From: UBA2266 sp964406945 | GTDB lineage: Bacteria > Planctomycetota > Phycisphaerae > Sedimentisphaerales > Anaerobacaceae | Length of the DNA stretch: 16,170 nucleotides | Assembly (NCBI GenBank): GCA_964406945.1 | Contig: CAYOTO010000061.1 | Coordinates: 1 to 16,170, forward strand | Direction of reading: 5' to 3' | Notes under the pieces: generated by a model | What the model was told of the DNA's origin: nothing | The model's database searches: none | Seen by the model: the letters and a program-made list of their open reading frames with translations, nothing else | Part shown: one piece after another, positions 1 to 6,754 of the stretch | How the letters are laid out: every line of letters starts with the position of its first letter | How positions within the stretch are numbered: position 1 is the first letter of the stretch | Made by a program: the position numbers and the translations under genes

Positions 1-35
1 AAGATACGCTGTTACCGAGATGGTTCTTGTCGCGG

Positions 36-132
36 GACGTATCCGCCTAACGTTACTCTTTTGGGTCTTGGCATGGCAGAAATCATACATGAATGTTCGG
101 CGACGTCATGCAAAAAGTACCGGACACCTTTA
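36..132 (-). pseudogene. RAYT (Y1) transposase remnant, 5' end only
   Basis: Read on the minus strand, an ATG at 74 opens with MPRPKRVTLGGYV, the usual N-terminus of REP-associated tyrosine transposases (Y1/HUH family, single-strand transposition of REP-like sequences). After GGYV the similarity stops and the frame ends in a stop within seven codons, so the catalytic HUH and Tyr parts are absent. The 97 bases match positions 2109-2206 at roughly 85% by eye, including the non-coding leader upstream of the ATG, so both come from the same element family. The upstream edge carries the family's terminal motif TACCGGACACCTTTA (118-132). It is a dead fragment. What lies left of position 36 is not recognisable. 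Confidence 0.7.
118..132 (+). repeat. RAYT element terminal motif, copy A
   Basis: TACCGGACACCTTTA, identical to the motif at 576-590 and, inverted, at 1996-2010; the copy at 2192-2206 differs at one base. It marks the outer edge of the RAYT remnants in this window, so it is probably the terminal recognition sequence of the element family. Confidence 0.75.
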
Positions 133-151
133 GTCTTCGATGGCGGGAGGA

Positions 152-169
152 GGGAGGCTTTCGCCTCCC
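152..169. repeat. Perfect hairpin, REP-like
   Basis: GGGAGGC, loop TTTC, GCCTCCC: a perfect 7-bp GC-rich palindrome 20 bases outside the RAYT remnant edge. No T-tract follows, so it is not a typical intrinsic terminator. RAYTs act on short REP palindromes, so a REP-like hairpin is the likeliest reading. Only one copy is visible here, so this is unproven. Confidence 0.4.
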
Positions 170-479
170 CTGTGCTCTGCCCCATATATATAAGCACGAC
201 CTCAGACAACTTGAAGCCTCTCTTGAGTTCGGAAACGTCCTCCCGCGAGCACAGTTCCCGCCCACAAGCATCTTAAAAATAAACTAAGAATGTCCATCAT
301 CTGAATCTCCAAATAGAGGTTGATGTGAACTCTTATGGAGAAGACGATCTTCATCAAGGCTGCACCAAGCTGTCTAAAGAACATGCCCATACATGAGCAA
401 TCCAGATGCTCTAAAAATAAGACATGCCATCCGGACATGTCAAGACTTTCCCGCGTGTTGTGCCATATACACGTTGGTT
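170..479. other. Non-coding stretch between element remnants
   Basis: About 310 bases with no convincing coding frame, ribosome binding site or recognisable homology. Open frames that cross it have no family resemblance and lie between decayed transposase fragments. I see only degraded sequence. Confidence 0.5.
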
Positions 480-590
480 GTGCGGCGGTCGAATGGGGTC
501 GCGACGGGGTTGCGCGAGATGGGCCACAGACCGGGCCTTGTTATTGCACTCCAAGCCAGACACAGCCGGAAAAGATACCGGACACCTTTA
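480..590 (+). pseudogene. Probable decayed 3' end of a RAYT transposase
   Basis: The plus-strand bases resemble the usual 3' end of this RAYT family, which encodes VAR..., a Gly/Arg/Pro-rich tail and then KVPDTF. Here GVARD, PEK and IPDTF can be read in one frame, but the intervening residues are scrambled, so base changes or small indels have accumulated. The block ends with the family terminal motif at 576-590. I base this on memory of the family C-terminus rather than an alignment, so confidence is limited. Confidence 0.35.
576..590 (+). repeat. RAYT element terminal motif, copy B
   Basis: TACCGGACACCTTTA, same orientation as copy A at 118-132. In the overlapping open frame it encodes IPDTF, the residues that commonly end RAYT proteins of this type when the terminal motif is translated. 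Confidence 0.7.
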
Positions 591-601
591 ATTCTGCTCA
601 G

Positions 602-787
602 TCCAGCCGAAGATATTTCATTGTTCAGCCGTGGTATTATCACAAGACAACCCCCAGCTTTGCCGATGCGATAGCGTGCCTTCGCCGCGAGCTCTGGAAG
701 GAAAGAATAAATTCCATGTTCGGTAAATCCGCCGCACATGACAAAAAATTCCAATACCTGCTGGAAGCATTAGCTCCAGCCGCCTGA
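602..787 (+). pseudogene. Transposase C-terminal remnant
   Basis: The last 61 codons before the TGA at 785-787 read as a genuine protein tail: WYYHK, then TPSFADAIACLRRELW, a charged linker and a hydrophobic end in APAA. The pattern 'K..PSFADAL..LRR.LW ... AA-stop' is one I associate with the C-terminus of a DDE-type IS transposase common in planctomycetes and myxobacteria; I cannot name the IS family. No catalytic domain precedes it: upstream sequence is RAYT remnant and noise, and no start or ribosome binding site serves this frame. It is probably an IS fragment left after insertion or deletion at about 591-601. Confidence 0.45.
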
Positions 788-884
788 ACCATTAACAAAA
801 ATTGCGAAAGTCTACTTATGCACGGATGATTTTTTGCACCCTACGTGGGAGGGCTGGCGATGTGACGATTCGGGTGGAATTAAC

Positions 885-912
885 TTGACTTTATCGGCCG
901 CCATGTTATAAA
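885..912 (+). promoter_or_regulatory. Sigma70-type promoter for the exported-protein pair
   Basis: TTGACT (885-890), a 16-base spacer, then TATAAA (907-912). Transcription would start near 919, giving a leader of about 58 bases before the ATG at 977. It lies just downstream of the transposase remnants in otherwise gene-free sequence. Confidence 0.6.
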
Positions 913-976
913 ATATATAGATATGACTTGCTTGATATACGAATGGAATCTGCGATGGTTATGAACGGAGGATGAA

Positions 977-1480
977 ATGAGAAAACGAATCGTGGTTGCG
1001 TTATTATTGGCGATAAGCATTCCTGGGGCAGTCGAGGGCGGATTGACTGTCGAAAGCCTGATTACCCATGCTATGCCGGGTGAACCTGTTGATGTCGGGA
1101 TATTTTCGGATTCATGGGATACCCCATATACAGCATATATTGAGTTTGACGGTCTAGAGTATGTTGAATTTATCGAGCCGCTCATGATAGACGAGGCAGC
1201 AGGTCCTAATGCGTGGGCCGATGACATGACGAGTGACGGCTGGCCCGGATGGTGGTATATAGGCGCTCAAAGCTATAATCCGGAAATACCTATTGAAACA
1301 GGTCGTCATTTCACATTCAAGTTCAAAGGCGTATGTTGGGCACAGTCGGTACGTATTACTCTATATGATAGTGATGGAGTTACCCCCCTGGGCTATAAAA
1401 CAGTAACAATAGATATTCCAGAGCCTGGTTCTGTAGCTCTATTGGGATTGGGGTGTTTGATGCTTCGTAGAGGATATTGA
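977..1480 (+). CDS. PEP-CTERM exported protein, 167 aa
   Basis: Small secreted protein of unknown function with two sorting signals. An N-terminal signal peptide (residues 1-21: MRKR, then a hydrophobic core ending near GAVEG) directs export. The C-terminus is a PEP-CTERM signal: PEP at 148-150, a hydrophobic stretch GSVALLGLGCLML and a terminal RR at 164-165. In known systems an exosortase cleaves at PEP and the protein is released or anchored, often with exopolysaccharide. The mature part is acidic and rich in aromatic residues (DGWPGWWYIG at 88-97), with beta-rich character as in cohesin-like or FN3-like folds; no specific family recognised. Start fixed by GGAGG at 967-971, five bases before ATG. 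It is followed after 12 bases by a second exported-protein gene, so the two form an operon. No exosortase gene lies in this window. Confidence 0.8.
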   Translation: MRKRIVVALLLAISIPGAVEGGLTVESLITHAMPGEPVDVGIFSDSWDTPYTAYIEFDGLEYVEFIEPLMIDEAAGPNAWADDMTSDGWPGWWYIGAQSYNPEIPIETGRHFTFKFKGVCWAQSVRITLYDSDGVTPLGYKTVTIDIPEPGSVALLGLGCLMLRRGY

Positions 1481-1492
1481 TCGGAGGGTAAA

Positions 1493-2020
1493 ATGAGATT
1501 GCGAGAATTCATTGCAGGAACAATCTTTCTATCCCTTTTTGTTGCAAGCATATGTAGTGCGGGTTGGATACTCGTTAATAGTGGGGAGCGTCTTGATTAT
1601 GGAACGCAGGTCAACGCCGATCAACAAATTGAAAGTGCATTCAGGACCGAAGACGGTGATGTACTATATTCAGTGAACTATAACACGATAGGCACTACAT
1701 GCGGTCGTGTGGGGTGGTCGACGGCTAACGGCGGTCAATGGAAATGGGAGGTATGGAGCGATGGACAGTGGAGTGACGATGCGGGTGCAGTTCCTACACC
1801 TACTATGGGCGCAGTCGGACGGGCAAGCAGGGGCGTCGACTGGTTCAGTGTTCCGGGGAGCGGTACTATGTACGGAGTGGTTCCGTTTCATCCATACAGC
1901 AGCACCATTAGTCTGGACGTTCATGAGCAGATTACGAGCATGAGCTATAGCGAGCAGGACGGCTGGAAGAAGTGGAGATGCGACGAGCAGGGAAATAAAG
2001 GTGTCCGGTACGTTTTCTGA
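1493..2020 (+). CDS. Exported protein truncated by RAYT-derived element
   Basis: Second gene of the exported-protein operon, with GGAGG at 1483-1487 before the ATG. The signal peptide covers residues 1-23 (hydrophobic FIAGTIFLSLFVASICSAG). The rest is polar, rich in Gly, Ser and Trp (WSTANGGQWKWEVWSDGQW at 75-93) and matches no family I recognise; cell-surface or extracellular location is likely. Native coding runs to about Gly167. From Asn168 the frame enters the inverted end of the mobile element at 1996, so the last eight residues (NKGVRYVF) come from the insertion and its chance TGA. The true C-terminus, which by analogy with the upstream gene may have been a PEP-CTERM signal, is missing and is not found on the other side of the element. 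Probably a non-functional or altered gene. Confidence 0.6.
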   Translation: MRLREFIAGTIFLSLFVASICSAGWILVNSGERLDYGTQVNADQQIESAFRTEDGDVLYSVNYNTIGTTCGRVGWSTANGGQWKWEVWSDGQWSDDAGAVPTPTMGAVGRASRGVDWFSVPGSGTMYGVVPFHPYSSTISLDVHEQITSMSYSEQDGWKKWRCDEQGNKGVRYVF

Positions 2021-2206
2021 GCTCGGCAATGATCTGCTCGAACGCGAGAAAGTCGCCGTCTTTCTTAAATATGTGCAGCCTTCCGTTGGCCCTGTTGGGC
2101 ACATGGTAAACGTATCCGCCTAACGTTATTCTCTTAGGCCTTGGCATGGAAGAAATCAAACATGAATGTTCGTCGACGTCAAGAGACAATGTACCGAACA
2201 CCTTTA
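1996..2206 (-). mobile_element. Internally deleted RAYT element (miniature, MITE-like)
   Basis: A 211-bp element bounded by inverted copies of the terminal motif: TAAAGGTGTCCGGTA at 1996-2010 and TACCGAACACCTTTA at 2192-2206 (one mismatch). Inside, on the minus strand, lie the RAYT leader, the ATG at 2147 and about 45 codons of transposase, then a jump straight to the other terminus. The middle and 3' part of the gene are deleted. No target-site duplication is visible, consistent with HUH/Y1 transposition, which does not create one. The element occupies the junction between two convergent genes and touches the 3' ends of both. Confidence 0.65.
2012..2147 (-). pseudogene. RAYT transposase fragment (N-terminal part)
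   Basis: From the ATG at 2147 the minus strand reads MPRPKRITLGGYVYHVPNR, then ANGRLHIFKKDGDF and FEQIIAELRK, the typical N-terminal beta strand and first helix of REP-associated Y1 transposases. The HUH histidine pair, catalytic tyrosine and Arg/Pro-rich tail are missing, because the frame reaches the opposite element terminus after about 45 codons. It cannot encode an active transposase; movement would need a full-length RAYT elsewhere in the genome. Confidence 0.75.
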
Positions 2207-3475
2207 CTTCAGCCCCAGGAAAGGTTCGCGGGCGGAGGTGGTTTGTTTTATCAGTTGGTTTTTGTGTTTGGGGGCGCGGTCTGTCCAGAGCCAGGTTAGG
2301 AGTTTTTCTATTTGCGGGTCGCTGATGTTGCGCGGGTCGGGGGGGCGAAGTTCGGTCGGGACGCTGTAATTGTCGGCATTCAAGGCGAGGTTTGTCAGGG
2401 CGGCGTATGCTCCCAGGGCCATGTTTTCGGGCTGAATACCGTTTTCCAGGGCGAGGGTCATGGTTCCGAAAATTCGGCCGTCGCCGGCGAGTTTGCGCCG
2501 GATATCGCGGCCGGCCCGGGCGATGGTGTCCGCCAGGTACGGGTTCGTCATCCGCCGCAGAAGGTCTTCGGCATAGGCGCGGTAGCCCGATTCGGTGAAC
2601 AGTTCATCGTTCAAATCGGCGTGCCTGGCTATAAGGGCGGCTCCGCTTTCGGCCAGGAATGCGTCGCGGGCGATCTTCATTATCGCGGCGTCGTCGGCCA
2701 GTTCGGTCATCATCTCATAGCCCCTGGCGGCTCCGAGATAGGCCAGCAGTGCGTGAATCGCGTTGTGGCCGTAGAGCTTGGCCTCCTCGAAAGGCAGCAG
2801 GTCCTCTTTTTCGACGAAGACCTCGATGCCGGGTGTGAAGTCGGCAATAGCGGCTTTGGTGACGAGAATTTTGTTGAACTGCTCGACGAGGAAGGCCCGG
2901 TCCAGACCGGGGACCATCGGCCGGATGCCGAGTCGCTCGATGCGAGCCGGATCGGTGACTACCTGGCTCATTTTTCCGATTACGGTGTTTAAAAACCGGA
3001 TCCGCGGCCCAGCGGCCCTGCCAAGTCGCTTCTCGACGGCGGCCTGGAGTATCTCGGCGGCGTGATTGTTGTTTTCCGCGGTGTATACAATGGTGGCCGG
3101 GGCACAGCTTTCGGCCAGGGCCTGCGCGATCAATGAGGCGACGGAGTTGTCGCCGCCGGTCTCGAAGAAATCCACGGAAGGAAGCGAGGTGACTATTTCG
3201 GTGGACGATTTCAGAGCTTCGAGAAGTGCGGCTCTGTCGACAGGGTCAGAGGGGTTCAGCAGCTCAACGCCTTCGATTTCGACCGTTTCGATGCCGTCGG
3301 GCCGGGCGACATTGATGCAGTAGTTGCCGCGATTGGCTTTGAGGGCGGCCACCAGGGCGGCATCGACTTCGGCGACGACGATGCGCTCGAAATTGCCGCT
3401 CTGGAAGGCCTCTTTTGCGAACAGCGCGCTCTGGATCGGCCCGAAGCCGAAACCTGTGAAAATGTGTGACGGCAT
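2204..3475 (-). CDS. Mannitol-1-phosphate 5-dehydrogenase-like polyol dehydrogenase, 423 aa
   Basis: Polyol-specific long-chain dehydrogenase family (MtlD/UxaB/mannitol dehydrogenase). Such enzymes interconvert a ketose (phosphate) and a polyol or onate with NAD(H), without zinc. The N-terminus has a Rossmann glycine motif (FTGFGFGP, 6-13). ENNNH at 134-138 resembles the ACEN segment of M1PDH. The catalytic block KLYGHNAIH gives Lys233, Asn238 and His241, matching KLFTLNTGH of E. coli MtlD. Further matches are AESGAALIARH (275-285) and NPYLADTIARAGRDIRRKL (311-329). The length (423) fits the family (about 380-490). Start at 3475 follows GAGGT in the end of the preceding gene, 6 bases away, so it is translationally coupled as the last gene of the operon. 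Its TAA stop (2204-2206) lies inside the terminal motif of the inserted element, so the original 3' end may have been altered. A redox role on a ketose phosphate fits its neighbours; the exact substrate is unknown. Confidence 0.75.
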   Translation of the reverse strand: MPSHIFTGFGFGPIQSALFAKEAFQSGNFERIVVAEVDAALVAALKANRGNYCINVARPDGIETVEIEGVELLNPSDPVDRAALLEALKSSTEIVTSLPSVDFFETGGDNSVASLIAQALAESCAPATIVYTAENNNHAAEILQAAVEKRLGRAAGPRIRFLNTVIGKMSQVVTDPARIERLGIRPMVPGLDRAFLVEQFNKILVTKAAIADFTPGIEVFVEKEDLLPFEEAKLYGHNAIHALLAYLGAARGYEMMTELADDAAIMKIARDAFLAESGAALIARHADLNDELFTESGYRAYAEDLLRRMTNPYLADTIARAGRDIRRKLAGDGRIFGTMTLALENGIQPENMALGAYAALTNLALNADNYSVPTELRPPDPRNISDPQIEKLLTWLWTDRAPKHKNQLIKQTTSAREPFLGLK

Positions 3476-3481
3476 TTGCGG

Positions 3482-4555
3482 CTACCTCGCGCTTTCGACA
3501 AAATCGGCGATGGCCTTTTTGTCGGTCAGGATCGAAAATTCGAGTTCATATTTTCTGCTTTTGCCGGGGGCCAGGCTGATCAGCTTCTTCTGCTTTGCGG
3601 CTGCGGCGCGTCCTATCGGCGGATTGGTGCCTGGCTCCAGAGCTGTAACGTATTCGCCGGGGCCCCAGTGCTGCCAGTTGCTCAGCCACGGCAGTTGCTT
3701 CTTTTTGTATTTCATGACCAAAGCCAGAACGCGTTTATGATTGGCGAGGCCGACGGTGCACAAGCCGGCTTTGTCGGCTTTTACATCGATGAACGCGCAG
3801 CCCTCGCCGGCGCCCTGATGGCTGGATAACGGGTTGGAGCATTTCTTGTAGTTGCGGTTTTCGTTGAAGACCGCGTCGTCCATTTCGAGGCCTCGCGAGG
3901 TCCACCGGCCGTGCGCGACTATGTCGACGCCTTCGTCGACGAGCGGATAGCCAAAGTTGCAGTGATACAGGAGCATGTGAGGAGTGGGGGTGTTGGCGCA
4001 GTTGGTTACAACATCGGTGACTTTAAGCGCAGGTTCGCCGAGCGTGCTCGATATCGTTCGGCGAAGTTCCAGATTCGGGCCGAAGACTCTGGATTGCTTT
4101 ATCAGTGCGGTAATGCTCATGTCGAGCTTGCCGGCCCAAGGATTCGGCTGGACGATTGATTCGAGCTGAGCGACGAGGTTGGCCGCCCTGCCGTGCAGAC
4201 CCGACTGCCCGTCTTCATCGGACTCGGGGCCTCCGACGTGCGTCAGGCCGCAGGTGGTCAGCAATCCGCCGGCAAACGACCAGAGCCATTCGATGCCGAT
4301 GTTCGCGTCTGGTCTGGGCGCGGTGCTGCCGCCGTGGCTTATCCAGGCGAGAGAGTCGGCGTTGTAGAATGCATCCACGATATCCAGGCAGCGGTCGATG
4401 ATGACTTTGTATCGCAGGCCGCAGCCCGTATTGATCCAGGCGATGCGGTTTCCCCTGGCGGGGCCGTTGTCAACAATTGAAGTTTCAATCCCGCCGAGTT
4501 GGGAGATATTGCCGACCTTGGTGAGCCAGTCGGCGTTTATGGATTCTTCAGCCAT
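3482..4555 (-). CDS. DUF4432 / aldose 1-epimerase-like protein, 357 aa
   Basis: Resembles the DUF4432 family, beta-sandwich proteins of the galactose mutarotase superfamily found in sugar catabolic operons. Visible features: RGNRIAWINTGCGLRYKVI, then DRCLDI (start of the sandwich, about 34-59), GLLTTCGLTHVGGP with a conserved His (97-110), a second block around MLLYHCNFGYPLVDEG (194-209), and WLSNWQHWGPGEYVTALEP near the C-terminus. Mutarotases use His and Glu; the histidines in LTHVGG and YHCNFGYP and the Glu in ALEP are the likely active-site set. I chose ATG at 4555 (AAGGA seven bases upstream) over an in-frame TTG two codons earlier. It starts 30 bases after the kinase stop and ends 6 bases before the dehydrogenase start. 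Likely role: interconverting anomers of the operon's sugar. Cytoplasmic, with no signal peptide. Confidence 0.7.
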   Translation of the reverse strand: MAEESINADWLTKVGNISQLGGIETSIVDNGPARGNRIAWINTGCGLRYKVIIDRCLDIVDAFYNADSLAWISHGGSTAPRPDANIGIEWLWSFAGGLLTTCGLTHVGGPESDEDGQSGLHGRAANLVAQLESIVQPNPWAGKLDMSITALIKQSRVFGPNLELRRTISSTLGEPALKVTDVVTNCANTPTPHMLLYHCNFGYPLVDEGVDIVAHGRWTSRGLEMDDAVFNENRNYKKCSNPLSSHQGAGEGCAFIDVKADKAGLCTVGLANHKRVLALVMKYKKKQLPWLSNWQHWGPGEYVTALEPGTNPPIGRAAAAKQKKLISLAPGKSRKYELEFSILTDKKAIADFVESAR

Positions 4556-4585
4556 TGTCAATTCCTTTCCGGATGTGTTTAGCGA

Positions 4586-5791
4586 TTAGGACAGAGCGGC
4601 CTGGAGGGCCTCGAAACTGGACCAGGTGGCGTCGCTTCGGACGACGCGGAGCATTTTTTCGAAATCGGTAATATTACCGTAGCGGTCGTCCAGCGGCGCC
4701 TTGATGTAGAGCGAGGCAAAGAGGTTGCCCATCTGGACGGCTTCGGCAAAATTGAGCGAGCCTTTGCGGAAGTCTTCCAGACAGCCTGCGATATATGTGA
4801 TCAGCCCCGCGCGGAAGGAGTCACCGGCTCCAACGAGGTCGACGACTTCGCCGGCCATGAAGCGGGACTCTACTCTGTTGGGTCCGCCGGCGTGGCCGTC
4901 CGGGCACAGGTGGACTTCGTACGCCCCTTCGCTGAAGGTAACGCCGAAGAATCTGGTTCTGTCGGCGGATTTCCAGAACCTGCGGGTCAGAAATTTTAGG
5001 AACTGGGCGTTGTTGTGGTCCTCGTTGTGCTCGGCCCAGGGCTGTGGGCCCGCGAGTGTGTTTTCGATGAGTTTGGCTTCGTCGCAGCTTGTGAAAAATA
5101 TGTCGACTTCGGGAAGGAGCGGTTCGAGCAGGCGGTATTCTTCGACCGCCCGGCCGGACTCAATCAGCTCGGCGGGGTTGCCGGTGAGGGTATGGCTGTC
5201 GACGATGGTCACGGCCCCTTTGGTCCGGCACCATTTTATGAAATCGGCCAGATCGTTGCCGCCGTTGGCGTCGCCGCGATCGCTCAGGCCCGAGTACATG
5301 TAGTAGACTATTTTCGGGCATAGGCGTTCTACGGCGCCTTTAAACACTTCGAAATCGAAATCGTTGTTCGCGTTCGGAAAGTAGGCGATTCCACCGCGGT
5401 CGTCACCGCTGGTGCTGTGAATGAAGGTGGCGCCGGTCGGCAGCGTGGGATGGACGAAGGTCTCGGACATGTCGATTTTATTGGCGGCCATTACGTCGTA
5501 AAAGTACCTGCCGTGGGCGTCGAGCCCGTTAAACTCGCCGGCTCCGAGGTTGACGCCGACGGCGACGTTAAGGCCGGTGCGGGCGATCAGGGGAGCGGTG
5601 TTTCCGGGCCCGCCCGCGGTTGCGGAGCCTTCGTCTATCCACTGTTTGATCTGCTGCTGAGAATAGTCCGGCATATCCTCGGTGCGGCACTTGGCCAGCC
5701 CGCCCTTTCCGACAAGTTCGTCCGCAAAGTCGAATTCATCGCTCCGCAGGTCGGTCACGCCGGTATTGAGTATTAGAACGTCGGTAGACAT
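4586..5791 (-). CDS. PfkB-family carbohydrate kinase, 401 aa
   Basis: Ribokinase/PfkB-fold sugar kinase. Signature 1 appears as AGGPGNTAPLIARTG (about 59-73). Signature 2 is DLVGAGDSFRAG (318-329), with Asp324 the expected catalytic base and GAGD the anion hole for the transferred phosphate. At 401 residues it is longer than typical members (about 300-340), mainly through an insert around 150-290 containing DSHTLTGNP and a His/Asn-rich stretch. I start it at ATG 5791, which has GGAAGGA seven bases upstream; a TTG at 5827 overlapping the previous stop would add 12 residues without a good ribosome binding site. Lying between the deaminase-like and mutarotase-like genes, it most likely phosphorylates the sugar freed by the upstream deacetylase, or the keto-sugar from the isomerase. 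The substrate cannot be read from sequence. Confidence 0.8.
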   Translation of the reverse strand: MSTDVLILNTGVTDLRSDEFDFADELVGKGGLAKCRTEDMPDYSQQQIKQWIDEGSATAGGPGNTAPLIARTGLNVAVGVNLGAGEFNGLDAHGRYFYDVMAANKIDMSETFVHPTLPTGATFIHSTSGDDRGGIAYFPNANNDFDFEVFKGAVERLCPKIVYYMYSGLSDRGDANGGNDLADFIKWCRTKGAVTIVDSHTLTGNPAELIESGRAVEEYRLLEPLLPEVDIFFTSCDEAKLIENTLAGPQPWAEHNEDHNNAQFLKFLTRRFWKSADRTRFFGVTFSEGAYEVHLCPDGHAGGPNRVESRFMAGEVVDLVGAGDSFRAGLITYIAGCLEDFRKGSLNFAEAVQMGNLFASLYIKAPLDDRYGNITDFEKMLRVVRSDATWSSFEALQAALS

Positions 5792-5823
5792 CTTGGTATC
5801 CTTCCAGGCGTCTGGTTGCGTTT

Positions 5824-6753
5824 TCAATGCATTTCGGCCTCGCAGGTCCCGATTGCGGGCCGGTAGAAGTTAAACTGTACGTTCGGGTGGTCGGCCAGCA
5901 GGGACATTGGAATGGAGCTGTCGGCGATTTTTTTGCCGATCATGAGCGTGGTAAGCCTCATGCCGAACGGGTTGTCGTGCGTGCCCGCCTGCCAGATTGA
6001 GACCTTCTCGGCCTGCCAGGTCTGAACCGGGCCGACAGTAATGGCTCTGGTGGGAACTCCGGTTACCACCCCCCCGCCGCTGGTGCGGGCGTTCTGCATT
6101 ACCGTTACGGGATGCAGATCGACCACGCGGGTCGTGAGTCGGCAGTACTGTTCGGGGCTCGGCGGAGCGTCGGTGTAATCACCGCTTCGTTTGACGGGAT
6201 CGTTGAAGGCCCAATGTTTGATATCGCCCTGGCCGCCCTGCATTACGACGCATCGCACGCCGTCCCAGCTTTTGATGTATGGCGCGGTGTCGGCTTTGGG
6301 AAAGTGAATGTTGGACTCCGGCATTGCCAGGTCCGCATCGATGCGGTCGAAGCAGAGTTGGCGGTCGGCCTTTGCGAAGGAAAGAGGATGCGTTTCGCCA
6401 ACTTCTGCACCGTCAACGAACCACTCATCCATGCCCCAGAAGTGCGCGTTCGACAGATCGAGTTTGAGTTCGTTAACCAATCTTGCGACCAGGGGAAGCT
6501 GTTCGGTCGGTCCAATCGGCCCGCAGACGCCGGCGGGGTTGTCGGGCGTGGCCTGCTTCCAGGCGGTTATATATTCGAGGGCTTCGGCGAGATAGAAGTC
6601 TTCGAGGCTGTCGTAGAATTTGACGGTGAAACCTTCACGGCCTAGAGCGGCCATATCCTCGGCGGAAAGGCCGGCCGCATCGTTGAGGATTTCGTCATCA
6701 AGCGTTGTATAATCCCACCAGTCGGGCGCGAGCATGCTCGTCTTTCGGGCCAT
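5824..6753 (-). CDS. Glucosamine-6-phosphate deaminase-like (NagB superfamily) protein, 309 aa
   Basis: NagB/6-phosphogluconolactonase fold. NagB converts glucosamine-6-P to fructose-6-P plus ammonia. Landmarks in order: GPIGPTEQLPLVARL (78-92), equivalent to the phosphate loop TGSTPLGLYKEL; FWGMDEW (105-111), equivalent to FNMDEYV with Asp109 at the catalytic Asp72 position; THPLSFAKADRQLCFDRI (121-138), like HPQSYHYFM; GGQGDIKHWAFNDP (173-186), equivalent to VGNDGHIAFNEP; and VPTRAITVG (233-241). Two differences stand out: the Asp-His spacing in the catalytic loop is one residue longer, and the NagB Glu148 position is Asp185. The N-terminal 45 residues are extra relative to NagB. Start: GGGAGA five bases before ATG 6753; only one base separates it from the TGA of the deacetylase gene. 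The deacetylase-deaminase coupling strongly suggests an amino sugar, but a different sugar phosphate isomerisation or lactone hydrolysis is possible. Confidence 0.75.
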   Translation of the reverse strand: MARKTSMLAPDWWDYTTLDDEILNDAAGLSAEDMAALGREGFTVKFYDSLEDFYLAEALEYITAWKQATPDNPAGVCGPIGPTEQLPLVARLVNELKLDLSNAHFWGMDEWFVDGAEVGETHPLSFAKADRQLCFDRIDADLAMPESNIHFPKADTAPYIKSWDGVRCVVMQGGQGDIKHWAFNDPVKRSGDYTDAPPSPEQYCRLTTRVVDLHPVTVMQNARTSGGGVVTGVPTRAITVGPVQTWQAEKVSIWQAGTHDNPFGMRLTTLMIGKKIADSSIPMSLLADHPNVQFNFYRPAIGTCEAEMH

Positions 6754-6754
6754 G

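Noticed and set aside
152..169. Intrinsic terminator
   Set aside because: The hairpin is perfect but no T-rich tract follows on either strand and no gene ends beside it.
2312..2992. 226-codon plus-strand open frame
   Set aside because: Antisense to the dehydrogenase-like gene, glycine/valine-rich low-information sequence typical of a shadow frame.
5792..5827. TTG start adding 12 residues to the PfkB kinase, overlapping the previous stop
   Set aside because: The extra residues are not kinase-like, and ATG 5791 has a good GGAAGGA at proper spacing.
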